A stretch of 64,000 bases of DNA from Prevotella sp. UBA2850. Lineage in GTDB: Bacteria; Bacteroidota; Bacteroidia; Bacteroidales; Bacteroidaceae. Position 1 is the stretch's first letter. The number at the start of each line of letters is the position of its first letter. The notes beneath the pieces are model-generated. The model saw only the letters and a list, made by a program, of their open reading frames with translations, was not told the origin of the DNA and made no database searches. The stretch covers positions 48,666-112,665 of the forward strand of contig DEFO01000062.1 in NCBI GenBank assembly GCA_002350805.1, read 5' to 3'. This document shows, piece after piece, positions 8,307 through 17,119 of the stretch. Both the position numbers and the translations under genes were made by a program.

Positions 8307-8345
8307 GACACTTCCCCCATTCATCATGATGTAGGGGGAAGTGTC
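8307..8345 (-). terminator. Strong hairpin between glutamine synthetase and the FimB-like gene
   Basis: GACACTTCCCCC (8307-8318) pairs perfectly with GGGGGAAGTGTC (8334-8345) around a 15-base loop. On the minus strand it is followed by a T-rich stretch (TTTCTTTTG). It lies 73 bases beyond the glutamine synthetase stop and is the likely terminator of that gene. Confidence 0.8.
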
Positions 8346-8417
8346 TGGAGAAGTATTGCAGCTAACTGTTAGAAGTTAAAACTTAGCACTTTTCACTTTT
8401 TACTAGAAAGGGAGGAA

Positions 8418-9923
8418 TTAACCGCAGTGGAAATACTCGTTGACGAGCTGTTGGATGGCATTTTCGTCGTTCTGAATGTCATGGCGTAGAGTGCGGTCGT
8501 GGTAGGCGCGCAGCTGGGCGATGATGCCATCGATCATTGCGGGCGAGAACACGCCATGCTCCTCAAAGACCTTTCGCTGGCGCTCCAGGCAGTCGGCAGA
8601 GGCCTCGCAGCTGTCGGGTAGCTGCTGGAGTTGGGCCAGGCGGTCGGCATTTGCGGCATCGTGGATGTTGACATTGACGTAGGTCTGCTCGGCGAGCTGG
8701 AGAGCATTGTGCATCTCGAAGCCATGACGGCAGGCGACACACAGTCCGGCAAGCAGCTGGTAGAGGTCGGCAGAGCCGTCAGGCGAGCGCATCTCAACGG
8801 TCTGTTTGATGCTGGTGTCGTAGTCGGAGCGCAACTCATTGGGGTTGGCCTTCTGGCACATATCGACATTGGCGGCCCAGCCGAGGGGTACACGCACGAG
8901 TACGGAGCGGTTGCGATCGCCCCAGCACACATTGGTGGGTGCCTCCTGATGGGGCACGAGACGGAAGTAGCTAGTGGGGTTCTTGTTGCCAAAGGCGGTG
9001 ATGCTGGGAGCCAGCTCCATCATGCCGGCGATCATCTTGCGGGCGGCCTCGCTGAGCACGCCGGCAGTGAGCATCTGGTTGCGGCCGTCCTTGAGCATGC
9101 GCATGTGGATATGGAGCCCGGAGCCGGCCTTGCCGGTGGTAATCTTCGGGGCGAAGGTGACATTATAGCCTTCCTCCCAAGCAAGGTTGCGGATGATCCA
9201 CTTGGCCAGCATCAGCTGGTCGGCAGCCTGCTCGACGGGAACAGGCAGGAACTCTATCTCGTTCTGCTCGAACACCCGGCCACCCAACTTGAAGTTGCCT
9301 ACCTCGGAGTGGCCGTACTTGATTTGTCCACCTGCCTGAGCGATATAGAGCATGCAGCGCTTGCGGAACTCATTGGTCTTAGCATATGGGGCACTTTCAT
9401 GATAGCCGTGCTGGTCGATGGCGGGGAACACCTCCTCGTCGTCGTCGATGACATAATACTCGAGTTCGCCCATAGCCTGGAACTCCATGCCGGTGACATC
9501 GCGGAAAGCCTGGGCTGCCTTGCGGAGGGTATGCTCGGGCGAGCTCTCTAGGGGATTGCCGTCTTTATCGAAATAGGAGCAGAGCATGGTGAGCGTGGGA
9601 ATCTCGGCAAAGGGGTCGACAAAAGCGGTGGAGAAACGGGGCAGCACATAGAGGTCACTACTGCCGGCCTGAATGAATGAGAAGAGGCTGGAGCCGTCGA
9701 CGCGCTCGCCGCAAGTAAGGATGGTGTCAAGGTAAGCGAGGTTGGTGATGACGAAGTTAAGAGTTTTGAGCTTGCCGTCGCCGCCGGGATACATGAAGTT
9801 GACCATCTTGATGTCGTTCTCCCGGACGAAACTGATGATATCAGCCTTGGTGAACGTCTGAGGAGGTTTCTGGAGGAATGCCACTACGGGATTGGCATTC
9901 ATCATGAGTTCTTCATTTTTCAT
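8418..9923 (-). CDS. glnA: Glutamine synthetase (about 500-residue type)
   Basis: A 501-residue enzyme of the glutamine synthetase family, which makes glutamine from glutamate, ammonia and ATP in the cytoplasm. A beta-grasp domain spans about residues 15-110. The catalytic domain contains FQAMGELEYYV (metal-binding Glu), GKAGSGLHIHMRM (ATP and metal site), NPTSYFRLVPHQEAP and GDRNRSVLVRVP. It belongs with the type I-like proteins rather than the roughly 700-residue GSIII also common in Bacteroidales. A gamma-glutamyl ligase on another amine is possible but less likely. The start at 9923 is chosen because longer open frame runs through the promoter. It is monocistronic, with its own promoter and terminator. 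Confidence 0.85.
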   Translation of the reverse strand: MKNEELMMNANPVVAFLQKPPQTFTKADIISFVRENDIKMVNFMYPGGDGKLKTLNFVITNLAYLDTILTCGERVDGSSLFSFIQAGSSDLYVLPRFSTAFVDPFAEIPTLTMLCSYFDKDGNPLESSPEHTLRKAAQAFRDVTGMEFQAMGELEYYVIDDDEEVFPAIDQHGYHESAPYAKTNEFRKRCMLYIAQAGGQIKYGHSEVGNFKLGGRVFEQNEIEFLPVPVEQAADQLMLAKWIIRNLAWEEGYNVTFAPKITTGKAGSGLHIHMRMLKDGRNQMLTAGVLSEAARKMIAGMMELAPSITAFGNKNPTSYFRLVPHQEAPTNVCWGDRNRSVLVRVPLGWAANVDMCQKANPNELRSDYDTSIKQTVEMRSPDGSADLYQLLAGLCVACRHGFEMHNALQLAEQTYVNVNIHDAANADRLAQLQQLPDSCEASADCLERQRKVFEEHGVFSPAMIDGIIAQLRAYHDRTLRHDIQNDENAIQQLVNEYFHCG

Positions 9924-9971
9924 AGTGTTATCGGTTTTCAGTATGTATGATAATGTTTTCCTTTTCGGCCG

Positions 9972-10002
9972 CAAAGATAAGCAATAAAAACAAATATGCA
10001 AA
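9972..10002 (-). promoter_or_regulatory. Promoter for glutamine synthetase
   Basis: Minus strand: TTTG (10002-9999), a 19-base spacer and TATCTTTG (9979-9972), 49 bases before the start codon. Confidence 0.75.
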
Positions 10003-10115
10003 ATAAAAACCGTGTTTTTTTGAGAGAGGTTACCCACAGATTTACAAAAATTTACACGGACTATTTTACTCAAACCGCCAGGCAATTTCCTGCTGGCTTG
10101 GGGCTCTAGCTAAGA

Positions 10116-10165
10116 GCCATTGTAAAAGGTAATCATACCTCTCAACTCTCAGTTCTCAACTCTCA
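10116..10165 (-). repeat. 3'-end dispersed repeat, copy 3, overlapping the trmO stop codon
   Basis: On the minus strand the TGA of trmO (10165-10163) is itself part of the purine-rich repeat (AGTTGAGAGTTGAGAACTG), which leads into the AGGTATGATTACCTTTT core at about 10141-10125. Confidence 0.85.
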
Positions 10166-10831
10166 ACTCGAAACTCCTACCACATGGATGATGCCATCAG
10201 AGACTGTGAACTTGATGTCACGGCCGGCAAAGGGCATGCCGTAGACACGTTGGGCGTCGGCATGATAGTGCGGACGGGGATCCAACGAAAGAATCTTCAT
10301 GAGGGCGGTCTGTTGGTCGGGGGTGAAACCCTTGCGCCACACCTCAGGGAAATCCACTTCCAGCGCTTTCCACTCTGTCAGGTCGGTAAAACCGCCACGG
10401 GCATCAGGGTGGGCATCGGCATAGGGGATATAGGGCTTCACATCGTAGATGGGTGTGCCATTCATAAGGTCGGCACCCAGAACGTGGATAACGCCCTGTT
10501 CCACCCGGGCGATACGCACACACGATAGTCCTAGTCCGTTGGGACGGAACGGTGAGCGGGTAGCAAAGACACCCAAACGTTTGTTACCGCCTAGCCGCGG
10601 CGGACGGACTGTGAGTGGGGGCTGCTGTTCATTCACAGGGTTCTCTGAGAATCCCCAGATTAGCCAAAGATAGTCGAAATCCTCTATCCCACGCAGCGCA
10701 TCGGGATGATTGTACGGTTTCTCAAACACAATACTGCCGCGCAGCTCATCAACGAGCCCACTCTGACGGGGAATACCGAACTTACTGGTGAGCGGCGAAT
10801 GGAAATAGGCGATAGGAACGAGATGGGGCAT
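10163..10831 (-). CDS. trmO: tRNA (N6-threonylcarbamoyladenosine37-N6)-methyltransferase TrmO
   Basis: A 222-residue protein of the TsaA/TrmO beta-barrel family, which methylates t6A37 in tRNA using S-adenosylmethionine. The conserved segments are IPRQSGLVDELRG (about 19-31), FATRSPFRPNGLGLSCV (about 90-106) and NGTPIYDVKPYIPYAD (about 125-140). The C-terminal extension of about 60 residues corresponds to the TrmO C-terminal domain (DPRPHYHAD, then YGMPF). It stands alone on the minus strand. The stop codon lies inside a dispersed repeat, so the 3' end of the gene may have been set by that repeat. Confidence 0.93.
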   Translation of the reverse strand: MPHLVPIAYFHSPLTSKFGIPRQSGLVDELRGSIVFEKPYNHPDALRGIEDFDYLWLIWGFSENPVNEQQPPLTVRPPRLGGNKRLGVFATRSPFRPNGLGLSCVRIARVEQGVIHVLGADLMNGTPIYDVKPYIPYADAHPDARGGFTDLTEWKALEVDFPEVWRKGFTPDQQTALMKILSLDPRPHYHADAQRVYGMPFAGRDIKFTVSDGIIHVVGVSS

Positions 10832-11010
10832 TTTTTAAAGTTAGGAGGTTTTTTAAAGTGAGAAGTGAAAAGTTATTAGGAGTGTAGAAGTGTAGACAAT
10901 ACTCTGCCTCTTGAACCTTTAACTTGAAACTATAAAAGGGAGTTTAGGAGTTTGGACATTAGTCTTCCTTTTAGGAGTTTATACAATAGCCTTGCGCTTG
11001 TGGCCGTTAT

Positions 11011-11045
11011 CAAAGGTAATCATACCTCTCAGTTCTCCGCTCTCA
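11011..11045 (-). repeat. 3'-end dispersed repeat, copy 4
   Basis: Minus-strand core AGGTATGATTACCTTTG, preceded by GAGAACTGAGAGCGGAGAACTGAG-type purine repeats that reach back to the stop of the 11101 gene. That stop is embedded in TAAGTGATAAGTT, which is also seen after the LUD gene. Confidence 0.85.
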
Positions 11046-11100
11046 GTTCTCCGTTCGAAAAGTGTTCACCTCTCAGTTTTCTGCTTGAATAACTTATCAC

Positions 11101-11418
11101 TTAGAGCAGCGCCTTGCCCGTTTGGTTAAGCAGGCCCTTTGCTTTGTTGTAGGGAATGACAAATGAAGGCATGCCTGCGGCATAGGCTGCTATCTCATAC
11201 TGCTGATAGGTGACGATGATGCCATCTTTGCCGAAGAGAGGAGGCGTGACGGGCATGGGAAGGAAATAGGCGTGCGTCTTACATTGCTCACAAAATGTAA
11301 TCCAATCGTCCAGATTCTGAATGAGCCACGGGTCGTTTGCTGTTCCTTTGCCCTCCCATGCCCACAGTGCGTGTGTGCAAGTAATACATAAAAGAATTGT
11401 AAATAAGACTTTCTTCAT
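11101..11418 (-). pseudogene. Chimeric short protein carrying a DUF3298 tail
   Basis: A 105-residue frame. Residues 1-20 are a signal peptide, and residues 21-50 contain GKGTANDPWLIQNLDDW, a start seen in unrelated Bacteroidales surface proteins. From residue 52 on (LPMPVTPPLFGKDGIIVTY onward) it matches the last 54 residues of the DUF3298 lipoprotein encoded at 13988-14866 almost residue for residue, and the DNA is also clearly alike. It is therefore a partial duplicate of that gene joined to a foreign signal region, lacking nearly all of the DUF3298 fold. It may be an expressed small exported protein, but decay is more likely. Confidence 0.65.
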
Positions 11419-11979
11419 GCGCGTACATTAATATTATATTGTCTACAGTTCTGAAGTGTAAATATGCCCTAAAACATGAAAATCAGGGACCCAGCTGTCG
11501 TACAAGGTTGCCTTTTTTGCGATAAAAGCCTTTCCTGCCGGCAGTACTTGCCTTTGGTACTCGGTATGCTTGTCTTTGGTACTCGGTGTACTTGCCACAA
11601 GTACTGGCTGTTTTCGTGACTGGTATTGCTCTGAAACTTGTGCAAAGGAAACACAAAGACATCCTTTTCGAGAAGAACAGACGGCAAAATACATTTTCTG
11701 TCACTGCATCATCGCGCCTTTTTATGCCATGTCAGCACTACTCCCGATACTTCAATGATATTGGAAAATCTATGCAAAAGTAATAATAAATCAGATTACA
11801 AACAAGGAACATTGGAATTAAAATCATAAAAAAACTTAAAAGTTCACTCCTAAGAAATGCTCCTGACTTCGTCACTCATTTTTTATCAAAATCATAACTC
11901 TCTCTCACATAATTATTTGTAACTTTGCGCCGCCCAATTCAGGGAGGCGCAAAAGTAATTTTAACATAATCATAGCCCT
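11419..11979. other. Gene-free stretch with short 22-bp repeats
   Basis: No convincing gene. Three 22-bp units starting CTTG (11547, 11569, 11591; core CTTTGGTACTCGGT in two of them) keep several frames open on the minus strand, but these short frames are artefacts of the repeat. A -7-like TAACTTTG lies at 11920-11927 next to an inverted repeat (TTGCGCC and GGCGCAA, 11924-11954). That repeat may belong to the left end of the IS1634 remnant that follows. Confidence 0.6.
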
Positions 11980-12300
11980 ATGCATGTTAGATCGAAGAAG
12001 AACAGATCTGGTAGTATAAGCGTTGTTGTCGTTGACAAGTCATCTGGTCGGTATAAGGAGTTGCATACGGTAGGTGTGCCCAAGGAAGAATCGAAGATAG
12101 AATCTTTCCGCCAGAAAGGTCTGGAGTGGATACGCCGCCGCAAGTTGGCGATGCAGCCGGAACTTGACCTGTATGGCGAGGAGCGCAGGATTCTCGAATA
12201 TGAGGTAGAGATGACGGAACGTGTTGTAGCCAACATTGACAACATCCTTATCAACGGTGCAGAATTGATACTGGACCGTGTTTTTGATCGTATCGGTTTC
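11980..12300 (+). pseudogene. IS1634-family transposase, N-terminal fragment
   Basis: The frame starts MHVRSKKNRSGSISVVVVDK and continues with GRYKELHTVG and TERVVANIDNILINGAELIL, the standard N-terminus of Bacteroidales IS1634 transposases. Homology stops after about 105 residues, at DRIGF, where the catalytic RNase H-like domain should begin. The frame then runs for about 22 unrelated residues into the promoter of the next gene. More than 75 percent of a full-length transposase is missing, so it cannot transpose. The junction near 12300 is either a deletion point or the site where host DNA was joined. Confidence 0.85.
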
Positions 12301-12317
12301 TTTTTCTTCTCAGATTC

Positions 12318-12348
12318 TTTGCCGCAAAAGAAATATTTCTTACCTTTG
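12318..12348 (+). promoter_or_regulatory. Promoter for the PorT-like gene
   Basis: TTTG 12318-12321, a 19-base spacer, TACCTTTG 12341-12348, 35 bases before the start at 12383. It lies just past the transposase break point. Confidence 0.75.
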
Positions 12349-12382
12349 CTGCCACTTACAAACCAATAAAAAAGAAAAACGA

Positions 12383-13159
12383 ATGAAAAAAGGATTTATC
12401 ATGGCCGCTCTCATGCTGATGGCATTAGCAGCCAACGCACAAAAGAAATGGACTGTTACACCGCAAGTGGGCATCAACCTCTCTGACCTGCAGGGCAGCG
12501 ACGCGCCCGACTGCATGAAAACCACAGTAGGATTCATCGGCGGTGCCGAGGTGGAGTATCGTCCGACATCGTTGTTCGGTGTGTCCATCGGTGCATTCTA
12601 TTCAGTGAAGGGATGCAAGACGGACGAGACGATGACCTTCCGTTTCGGTATGACGAAAAGCGACGGAACAAAAATAGAAACGCTGAGCACAAACGAACAC
12701 GTCAACAAATATGAACTTCGCTACCTGAGCTTCCCGCTGATGATGAACTTCCACGTTTGGAAGGGACTGACGGTGAAGGGCGGTATTCAATATAGTAACT
12801 TGATGGCAGCCAGAATAAAGGGGAAGACATGGGGTTTCATCGGCGATCAACCTGAGATAGGTATCAGCGGAGGACTGTCTCACCCCGAACAGGTCGGTAT
12901 GTATCAGGGCGTTGGGGCTCCCGAGCCAACATCGGAGGACATGGTGAACCCGCAGCGCATCGATAAGGACGTCAACACTGGCGTGAAGGGCAGCTTCCAC
13001 AAAATGGAATGGGCCATTCCCCTGGGCGTGTCGTATGAATATAAGAATGTGGTACTGGATGTGCGCTATATGATTGGACTGAGCAAGGTACCTCGCCACA
13101 GCCGTGAGGACCGTGTTCACAACAGCTGCACCAGCATCACCCTGGGAGTCAGACTATAA
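12383..13159 (+). CDS. PorT-like outer membrane beta-barrel protein
   Basis: A 258-residue protein with a signal peptide (residues 1-18, cleavage ANAQ) and alternating beta strands consistent with the small PorT/OmpW-like outer membrane barrels of Bacteroidetes. It shows KWTVTPQVGINLSDL, GFIGGAEVEYRP and a last strand ending in TSITLGVRL with a terminal leucine. The length fits an 8-10 strand barrel. Substrate or partner is unknown. The start is at 12383 because the upstream in-frame codons cover the promoter. It is monocistronic. Confidence 0.85.
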   Translation: MKKGFIMAALMLMALAANAQKKWTVTPQVGINLSDLQGSDAPDCMKTTVGFIGGAEVEYRPTSLFGVSIGAFYSVKGCKTDETMTFRFGMTKSDGTKIETLSTNEHVNKYELRYLSFPLMMNFHVWKGLTVKGGIQYSNLMAARIKGKTWGFIGDQPEIGISGGLSHPEQVGMYQGVGAPEPTSEDMVNPQRIDKDVNTGVKGSFHKMEWAIPLGVSYEYKNVVLDVRYMIGLSKVPRHSREDRVHNSCTSITLGVRL

Positions 13160-13426
13160 TTGATAATTGACAATTGATAATTAGCCTGACGGACCATAGC
13201 GAATTGAGGATTGAGATTTTTTCAACCACGAATTGTTCGAATTGTTCGAATGTTCTTTGCTTCTAAAACATAGCGCGAAGCACCTTCGGTGCCACGAATT
13301 GTTCGAACTTTGGCAAATTCTCAATCCTCAATCTTCAATCCTCAATCCCCAATCTTCAATCCTCAATCTTCAATCCTCAAAGAGCATGCACTCTCCCCTT
13401 CGGGGGAGCCGGAGGGGGCTTCCTCC
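13160..13426. repeat. Low-complexity intergenic repeats
   Basis: This region holds ATTGATAATTG-type runs, two CCACGAATTGTTCGAA units (about 13224 and 13291) and a tandem of CAATCCTCAATCTT-type units of 14-15 bp (13320-13380). A GC-rich palindrome (CTCCCCTTCGGGGGAG, about 13391-13406) is related to those at 4253, 6345, 40570 and 63545. No gene seen. Confidence 0.7.
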
Positions 13427-13933
13427 TCAATTTTTAACCGGGAAGGTGAAGTAGGTGTCGGGGAAAGGCTCGTTGCGCAGCGTGAAGTGCCACCACTCCT
13501 CGTCGAGGGGCTTGAAGCCGTGGCGCATCATGGCTTGTCGGAGCGTCATGCGGTTGGCAAACTGCTCGGCGGTGATGCCCTCTGTGGGCACATACTGTTG
13601 GGTAGCAGGGTTACCACCAAAGTCGGGATGCGACTGCTGCCCGAAGAAGTCGAACGTGCCGCCCATGTCGAGTTCTTTCTCTGTCGCCATGTCGAAGAGT
13701 GTCAGGTCGACAGTCGAACCGCGCGTATGGCCGCTTTTCTCAGCGATATAGCCTTGCGGAAAGAGCACATGCTTGTCGAGCTCGGGATAGAAGTAAGGCT
13801 TCATCAGCGTATCGGTTACATCCTCGGCCCAGCGCACGAAGTGGTCTACAGCCTTCTGCGGACGGCTACCCTGGCAGCGGTCAATGGCAATGGCTACAGC
13901 TAATGCCGCCACCGCCACAAGGATCCAAAACAA
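13427..13933 (-). pseudogene. D-Ala-D-Ala dipeptidase (VanX/M15D) with missing N-terminal half
   Basis: From SRPQKAVDHFVRW onward the 168-residue frame is a clean C-terminal half of a VanX-type D-Ala-D-Ala dipeptidase, with the zinc motif SGHTRGSTVDLTLFD (about 67-81) and the catalytic DEEWWHF (about 145-151). Before it, the usual 70 or so residues of the domain are gone; a hydrophobic segment joins directly at DRCQGSRPQ. The frame has no ATG. An ATG at 13956 is one base out of frame, and one extra A there would give a natural N-terminus MKDIKRKVLF. A frameshift plus an internal deletion point to a pseudogene. Confidence 0.7.
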
Positions 13934-13987
13934 TACTTTCCTCTTGATGTCTTCATTTTCTAATGATCAATTATCAATTGTCAATTA

Positions 13988-14866
13988 TCAATTGATAAGT
14001 TGCTTGCCGGTGTTGTTCATCATGGCTTTCGCTTTGTTGTAGGGAATGACGAACGAGGGCATGCCGGCAGCATAGGGAGCAATCTCGTATTGCTGGTAGG
14101 TGACGATGATGCCATCTTTGCCGAAGATGGGTGGTGTGACAGGCATGGGCAGCAGGTAGGTCTCGGTGAGGGTAAGGTTGGACGCCAGTTCTTCGTCGGT
14201 CTTCACCTCGAAATACTCTTTCAGCCCGTCACGAAGTACGGTCTGCATCTTTCCACTGCTGAACATATCCCAGGCGACGCGACGACCGTCGCTCTTGCGG
14301 AAGGTCATGCCCGATCCTACAGCTCCACCATGTGCTCCGCCACCATTCTCGTAACTATTGAAGAGGTAGGTGACTACGCGGTCGGTCTCATAGTCTTTAG
14401 TAATCTTGGTGCTTGAGGCCAGTTCGGGAATCTCGGGCATACCCTCTGCTTTCATCGACTTATGCATATCAGCGAACTCCTTGAGTTTCAAGTCGAAATA
14501 ATAATTGGCCATCTTCTCTCCGTCAGCGATGTCACCACTATAGGAGCCCTGCAGTGAGTCCTCCTCGCCCCCGCCATAGGTGCCTCCCAGCGACTCGCTG
14601 ATGTATTCGCGGATAGCGTTGACAAGCGTGGCGTTACCACCTTCGGGGAAATCGATGGTCAGGTCAAACTCGCCTGCATCATTCTTCAGGCTTTTGGCAA
14701 TCTTCTTGGTAGTAAGCTTATCGGTCTGAGACTTTTCTGTAGGTGCAACAACAGTTGTTGAGTCGGCATCTGCCGAAGAGACGGTTGCTGCTTGCTTTTT
14801 GTTGCAACTGGTCAGGATAAGTGCTGCCAGAGCAAACATTGTCATGAGAAATCTGTAGTTCTTCAT
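13988..14866 (-). CDS. DUF3298 / RsiV-like lipoprotein
   Basis: A 292-residue lipoprotein: signal peptide with lipobox ILTSC (Cys at about 21), a Thr/Ser/Lys-rich linker (22-60), then a domain like DUF4163 and the C-terminal DUF3298 fold (from about residue 180). Visible segments are YENGGGAHGGAVGSGMTF, GRRVAWDMFSSGK and FGKDGIIVTYQQYEIAPYA. Proteins with this fold include RsiV and other cell-envelope sensors, but no anti-sigma or sigma gene is adjacent, so the role is open. The last 54 residues have a duplicate at 11101-11418. Confidence 0.82.
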   Translation of the reverse strand: MKNYRFLMTMFALAALILTSCNKKQAATVSSADADSTTVVAPTEKSQTDKLTTKKIAKSLKNDAGEFDLTIDFPEGGNATLVNAIREYISESLGGTYGGGEEDSLQGSYSGDIADGEKMANYYFDLKLKEFADMHKSMKAEGMPEIPELASSTKITKDYETDRVVTYLFNSYENGGGAHGGAVGSGMTFRKSDGRRVAWDMFSSGKMQTVLRDGLKEYFEVKTDEELASNLTLTETYLLPMPVTPPIFGKDGIIVTYQQYEIAPYAAGMPSFVIPYNKAKAMMNNTGKQLIN

Positions 14867-14936
14867 TTTGTTCTATTTTTAATTCATCAAAGAGAGAGAG
14901 ATTCGACGAGTCACTCCCTCCATTTTCCACTGTTTG

Positions 14937-14968
14937 CAAAAGTATACATTATTCTTTATCCAGCCAAA
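14937..14968 (-). promoter_or_regulatory. Promoter for the DUF3298 lipoprotein
   Basis: Minus strand: TTTG (14968-14965), a 20-base spacer, TACTTTTG (14944-14937), 70 bases before the start codon. Confidence 0.75.
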
Positions 14969-15246
14969 TTATCAGGAAGGAAAATGAGAAATAGAACCGA
15001 TACCTGAGCCACTCTGGCGATGTTCCCGATATTACAATTATTATTAAAAAACATCCAATTCGATTCCATTTTATTTTTTCTATATTTGCAAAAGTATCAA
15101 TAAATGAATAACTTAATAACTAATCATATGGATATTTTTTAAAGATTCTATTGTTATTATAACGTGAGTTCGACGAATTCAGAATAATGCAAGTTGTGTG
15201 TCAGAAAATAGGAGGAACAACCGTTTTTTAATGCAGCACGACTTTC
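14969..15246. other. AT-rich intergenic stretch
   Basis: No recognisable gene. A plus-strand -7-like TATATTTG (15081-15088) has no matching -33 box. It is followed by a 12-codon frame starting at 15103 that I do not consider a gene. Base composition falls here compared with the genes to the left. Confidence 0.5.
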
Positions 15247-16062
15247 CTATGCCTTCTGCAAAGTTTTCTTTTTTATGTTCACCAACGAAGCAATCATAAA
15301 CACGATGCAGAACAATGTAATGATTATAACGCGAGTCTGAAACAAAATGTCAAGACTGGTGCTGTCGTCAGGCCTCAGCCAGTCAGCAAGACATGAAGCT
15401 GTATTGTTGACCATATGCATTAAGAAACATGCCACGACATTACGGCTCCGATAGTACACCCAACCATACAACAAACCATTGAGAAAGGCTATGACTATCA
15501 GACTGGGATAAAAGTGCAGCACACCAAAAAGCAACGATGACAACACTATTGCGAGAGCTGCGTTGGGCTTCCAACGGAGAAGATATTCCTCGACACCACC
15601 ACGCATAACCAGTTCTTCGGCAAACGGCGCCAGCAAGCATATACCGACAATCGAAGCTACGCTTAGCGCACTATCAGAAGTGGCAGTGGCATAGTCGCCG
15701 AAATCAAGGATAGCAACGAAAAGGTTAATCGGAAGTATAGCCGAAAGTTCCAATATCAATATCCATAAAAACAACCCTTTGTCAAAAGATGCCATAGCCG
15801 TCCTACAGCAAGATTTGTTGATATTGGTATATCCCTTTTTAATGAATAGTAATATTATGAGCAGGTTTCCCAGTATAAGAATGGCGTCGTCAAGGACACT
15901 GTTTTTTAAAATTAGCTCAAAAGAAACACTCCTTCCGAATAAATAATTTTCCGACAAAAAAGAAATCAGATACACGCCAAGAGGGGTAACTATTAGAACT
16001 ATTGAAACATAAAATAGGTAAAATTTTATGACGTTCAGCAAATTGGAGTTTCGACTTTTCAT
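15247..16062 (-). CDS. CPBP-family intramembrane metalloprotease (Abi/CAAX-like)
   Basis: A 271-residue protein with about seven membrane helices and the CPBP motifs: EELVMRGGVEEYLL (EExxxR type, about 149-162), FGVLHFYP (about 183-190) and HMVNNT (about 219-224). Family members are inner-membrane glutamate-type proteases; some act on prenylated or signal-like peptides, and in many bacteria they occur with bacteriocin or stress-signal systems. No such partner is visible here. Base composition is clearly more AT-rich than its neighbours, and it sits beside 1.4 kb of AT-rich non-coding DNA, which suggests later acquisition. No consensus promoter was found. Confidence 0.85.
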   Translation of the reverse strand: MKSRNSNLLNVIKFYLFYVSIVLIVTPLGVYLISFLSENYLFGRSVSFELILKNSVLDDAILILGNLLIILLFIKKGYTNINKSCCRTAMASFDKGLFLWILILELSAILPINLFVAILDFGDYATATSDSALSVASIVGICLLAPFAEELVMRGGVEEYLLRWKPNAALAIVLSSLLFGVLHFYPSLIVIAFLNGLLYGWVYYRSRNVVACFLMHMVNNTASCLADWLRPDDSTSLDILFQTRVIIITLFCIVFMIASLVNIKKKTLQKA

Positions 16063-16874
16063 TTTTTGATCTATTTTTCGGTTTAAATATAATCAAACAC
16101 AATAATACATATTTTACATTACACCACCAACTAATATTGTATATGTTAAATACTATTATAAATAATTATACGTTTGACCAAGACTTTTGAAACATCTAAA
16201 AATAGGAAAGGACTAATCATCATAAAAACACAATCTTGTCACAAGCCAGCAATATGTAATTATCACTCCGTGAAGTCATCCCAACCAGTCGGTGAAGATA
16301 AGTATGCAGTCGTGCACCGTCTCAAAGAATTTCTCTATTCGTTGTTTCACGCTCTTCCAATAAATTCCATTCATAAACCTCTAATTAGTAATAAAATTGA
16401 ATTTATATCAAAAGTACTGATTTTATCTCTACTTTTTGTCGAAATGTTTGATTTTTAACAAAAGACAAACATTTTTATAAAAGTGGTACTCTTTATAACT
16501 ATTCAGACTAATATTTAATATTCAAACGCAGACTTCTAAAGTTTGCTAGATCCATAATACTCCAATAGGATCGAATATCAAAAAAACTGAAGTCACCGGG
16601 ACGGTTTGATTTCATTATTTTTTTCGATTTGCGACTTTGTGACATTTGACTTTGTGACATTAAGCACCTTCCGACTATCTTCGGGGTTTAGTTGGGCTCT
16701 AAAAGATACTCATAAGATAGTAATAATATTATATATTATTTATATTATTATATATTTATTAACATATAATACCGGCTATTTTCCCTCCAGAGCCCTCATC
16801 TGCACTATGGAACCCCCTTAATGTCACAAAGCCACGTGTCACAAATTCCAGTTTTCCTTCCCTTACACTGACAG

Positions 16875-17036
16875 GTGCGTAAACATGCCTTTTACGGGGC
16901 ATAAACATGCCTTCTTCGGGCGTAAACAAGCCTTCTATTGGCGTAAACATGGTTTTAACTGGCGTTAACATGGTTTCTACGAGCGCAAAAACATGGCTTC
17001 TACGAGTGCAAAACATGGCTTCTACGGACGCAAAGG
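16875..17036. repeat. Degenerate tandem array, period 21-23 bp (GCGTAAACATG type)
   Basis: Seven units with cores at 16881, 16903, 16924, 16945, 16966, 16989 and 17011, each of the form GCGTAAACATGCCTTCTACG with several changes. Spacing is 21-23 bases. There are no unique spacers, so it is not a CRISPR. Confidence 0.85.
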
Positions 17037-17119
17037 AAAATCGGAGGTACAAGTTTTGATTTCATGTACAATTTGCGGGGTGACGGCTCTTTTTCTGTGT
17101 GCAACTTTTTGGAAATTGC

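Noticed and set aside
11443..11704. Overlapping minus-strand frames of 72-83 codons
   Set aside because: Several frames are open at once because of 22-bp repeats; none has a start context or a domain.
15103..15141. 12-codon frame after a TATATTTG box
   Set aside because: There is no -33 box and no terminator, and the frame is AT-rich and very short.
16174..16458. 94-codon frame in the AT-rich region
   Set aside because: No domain, no promoter, and it sits in low-complexity DNA; kept only as part of the gap description.
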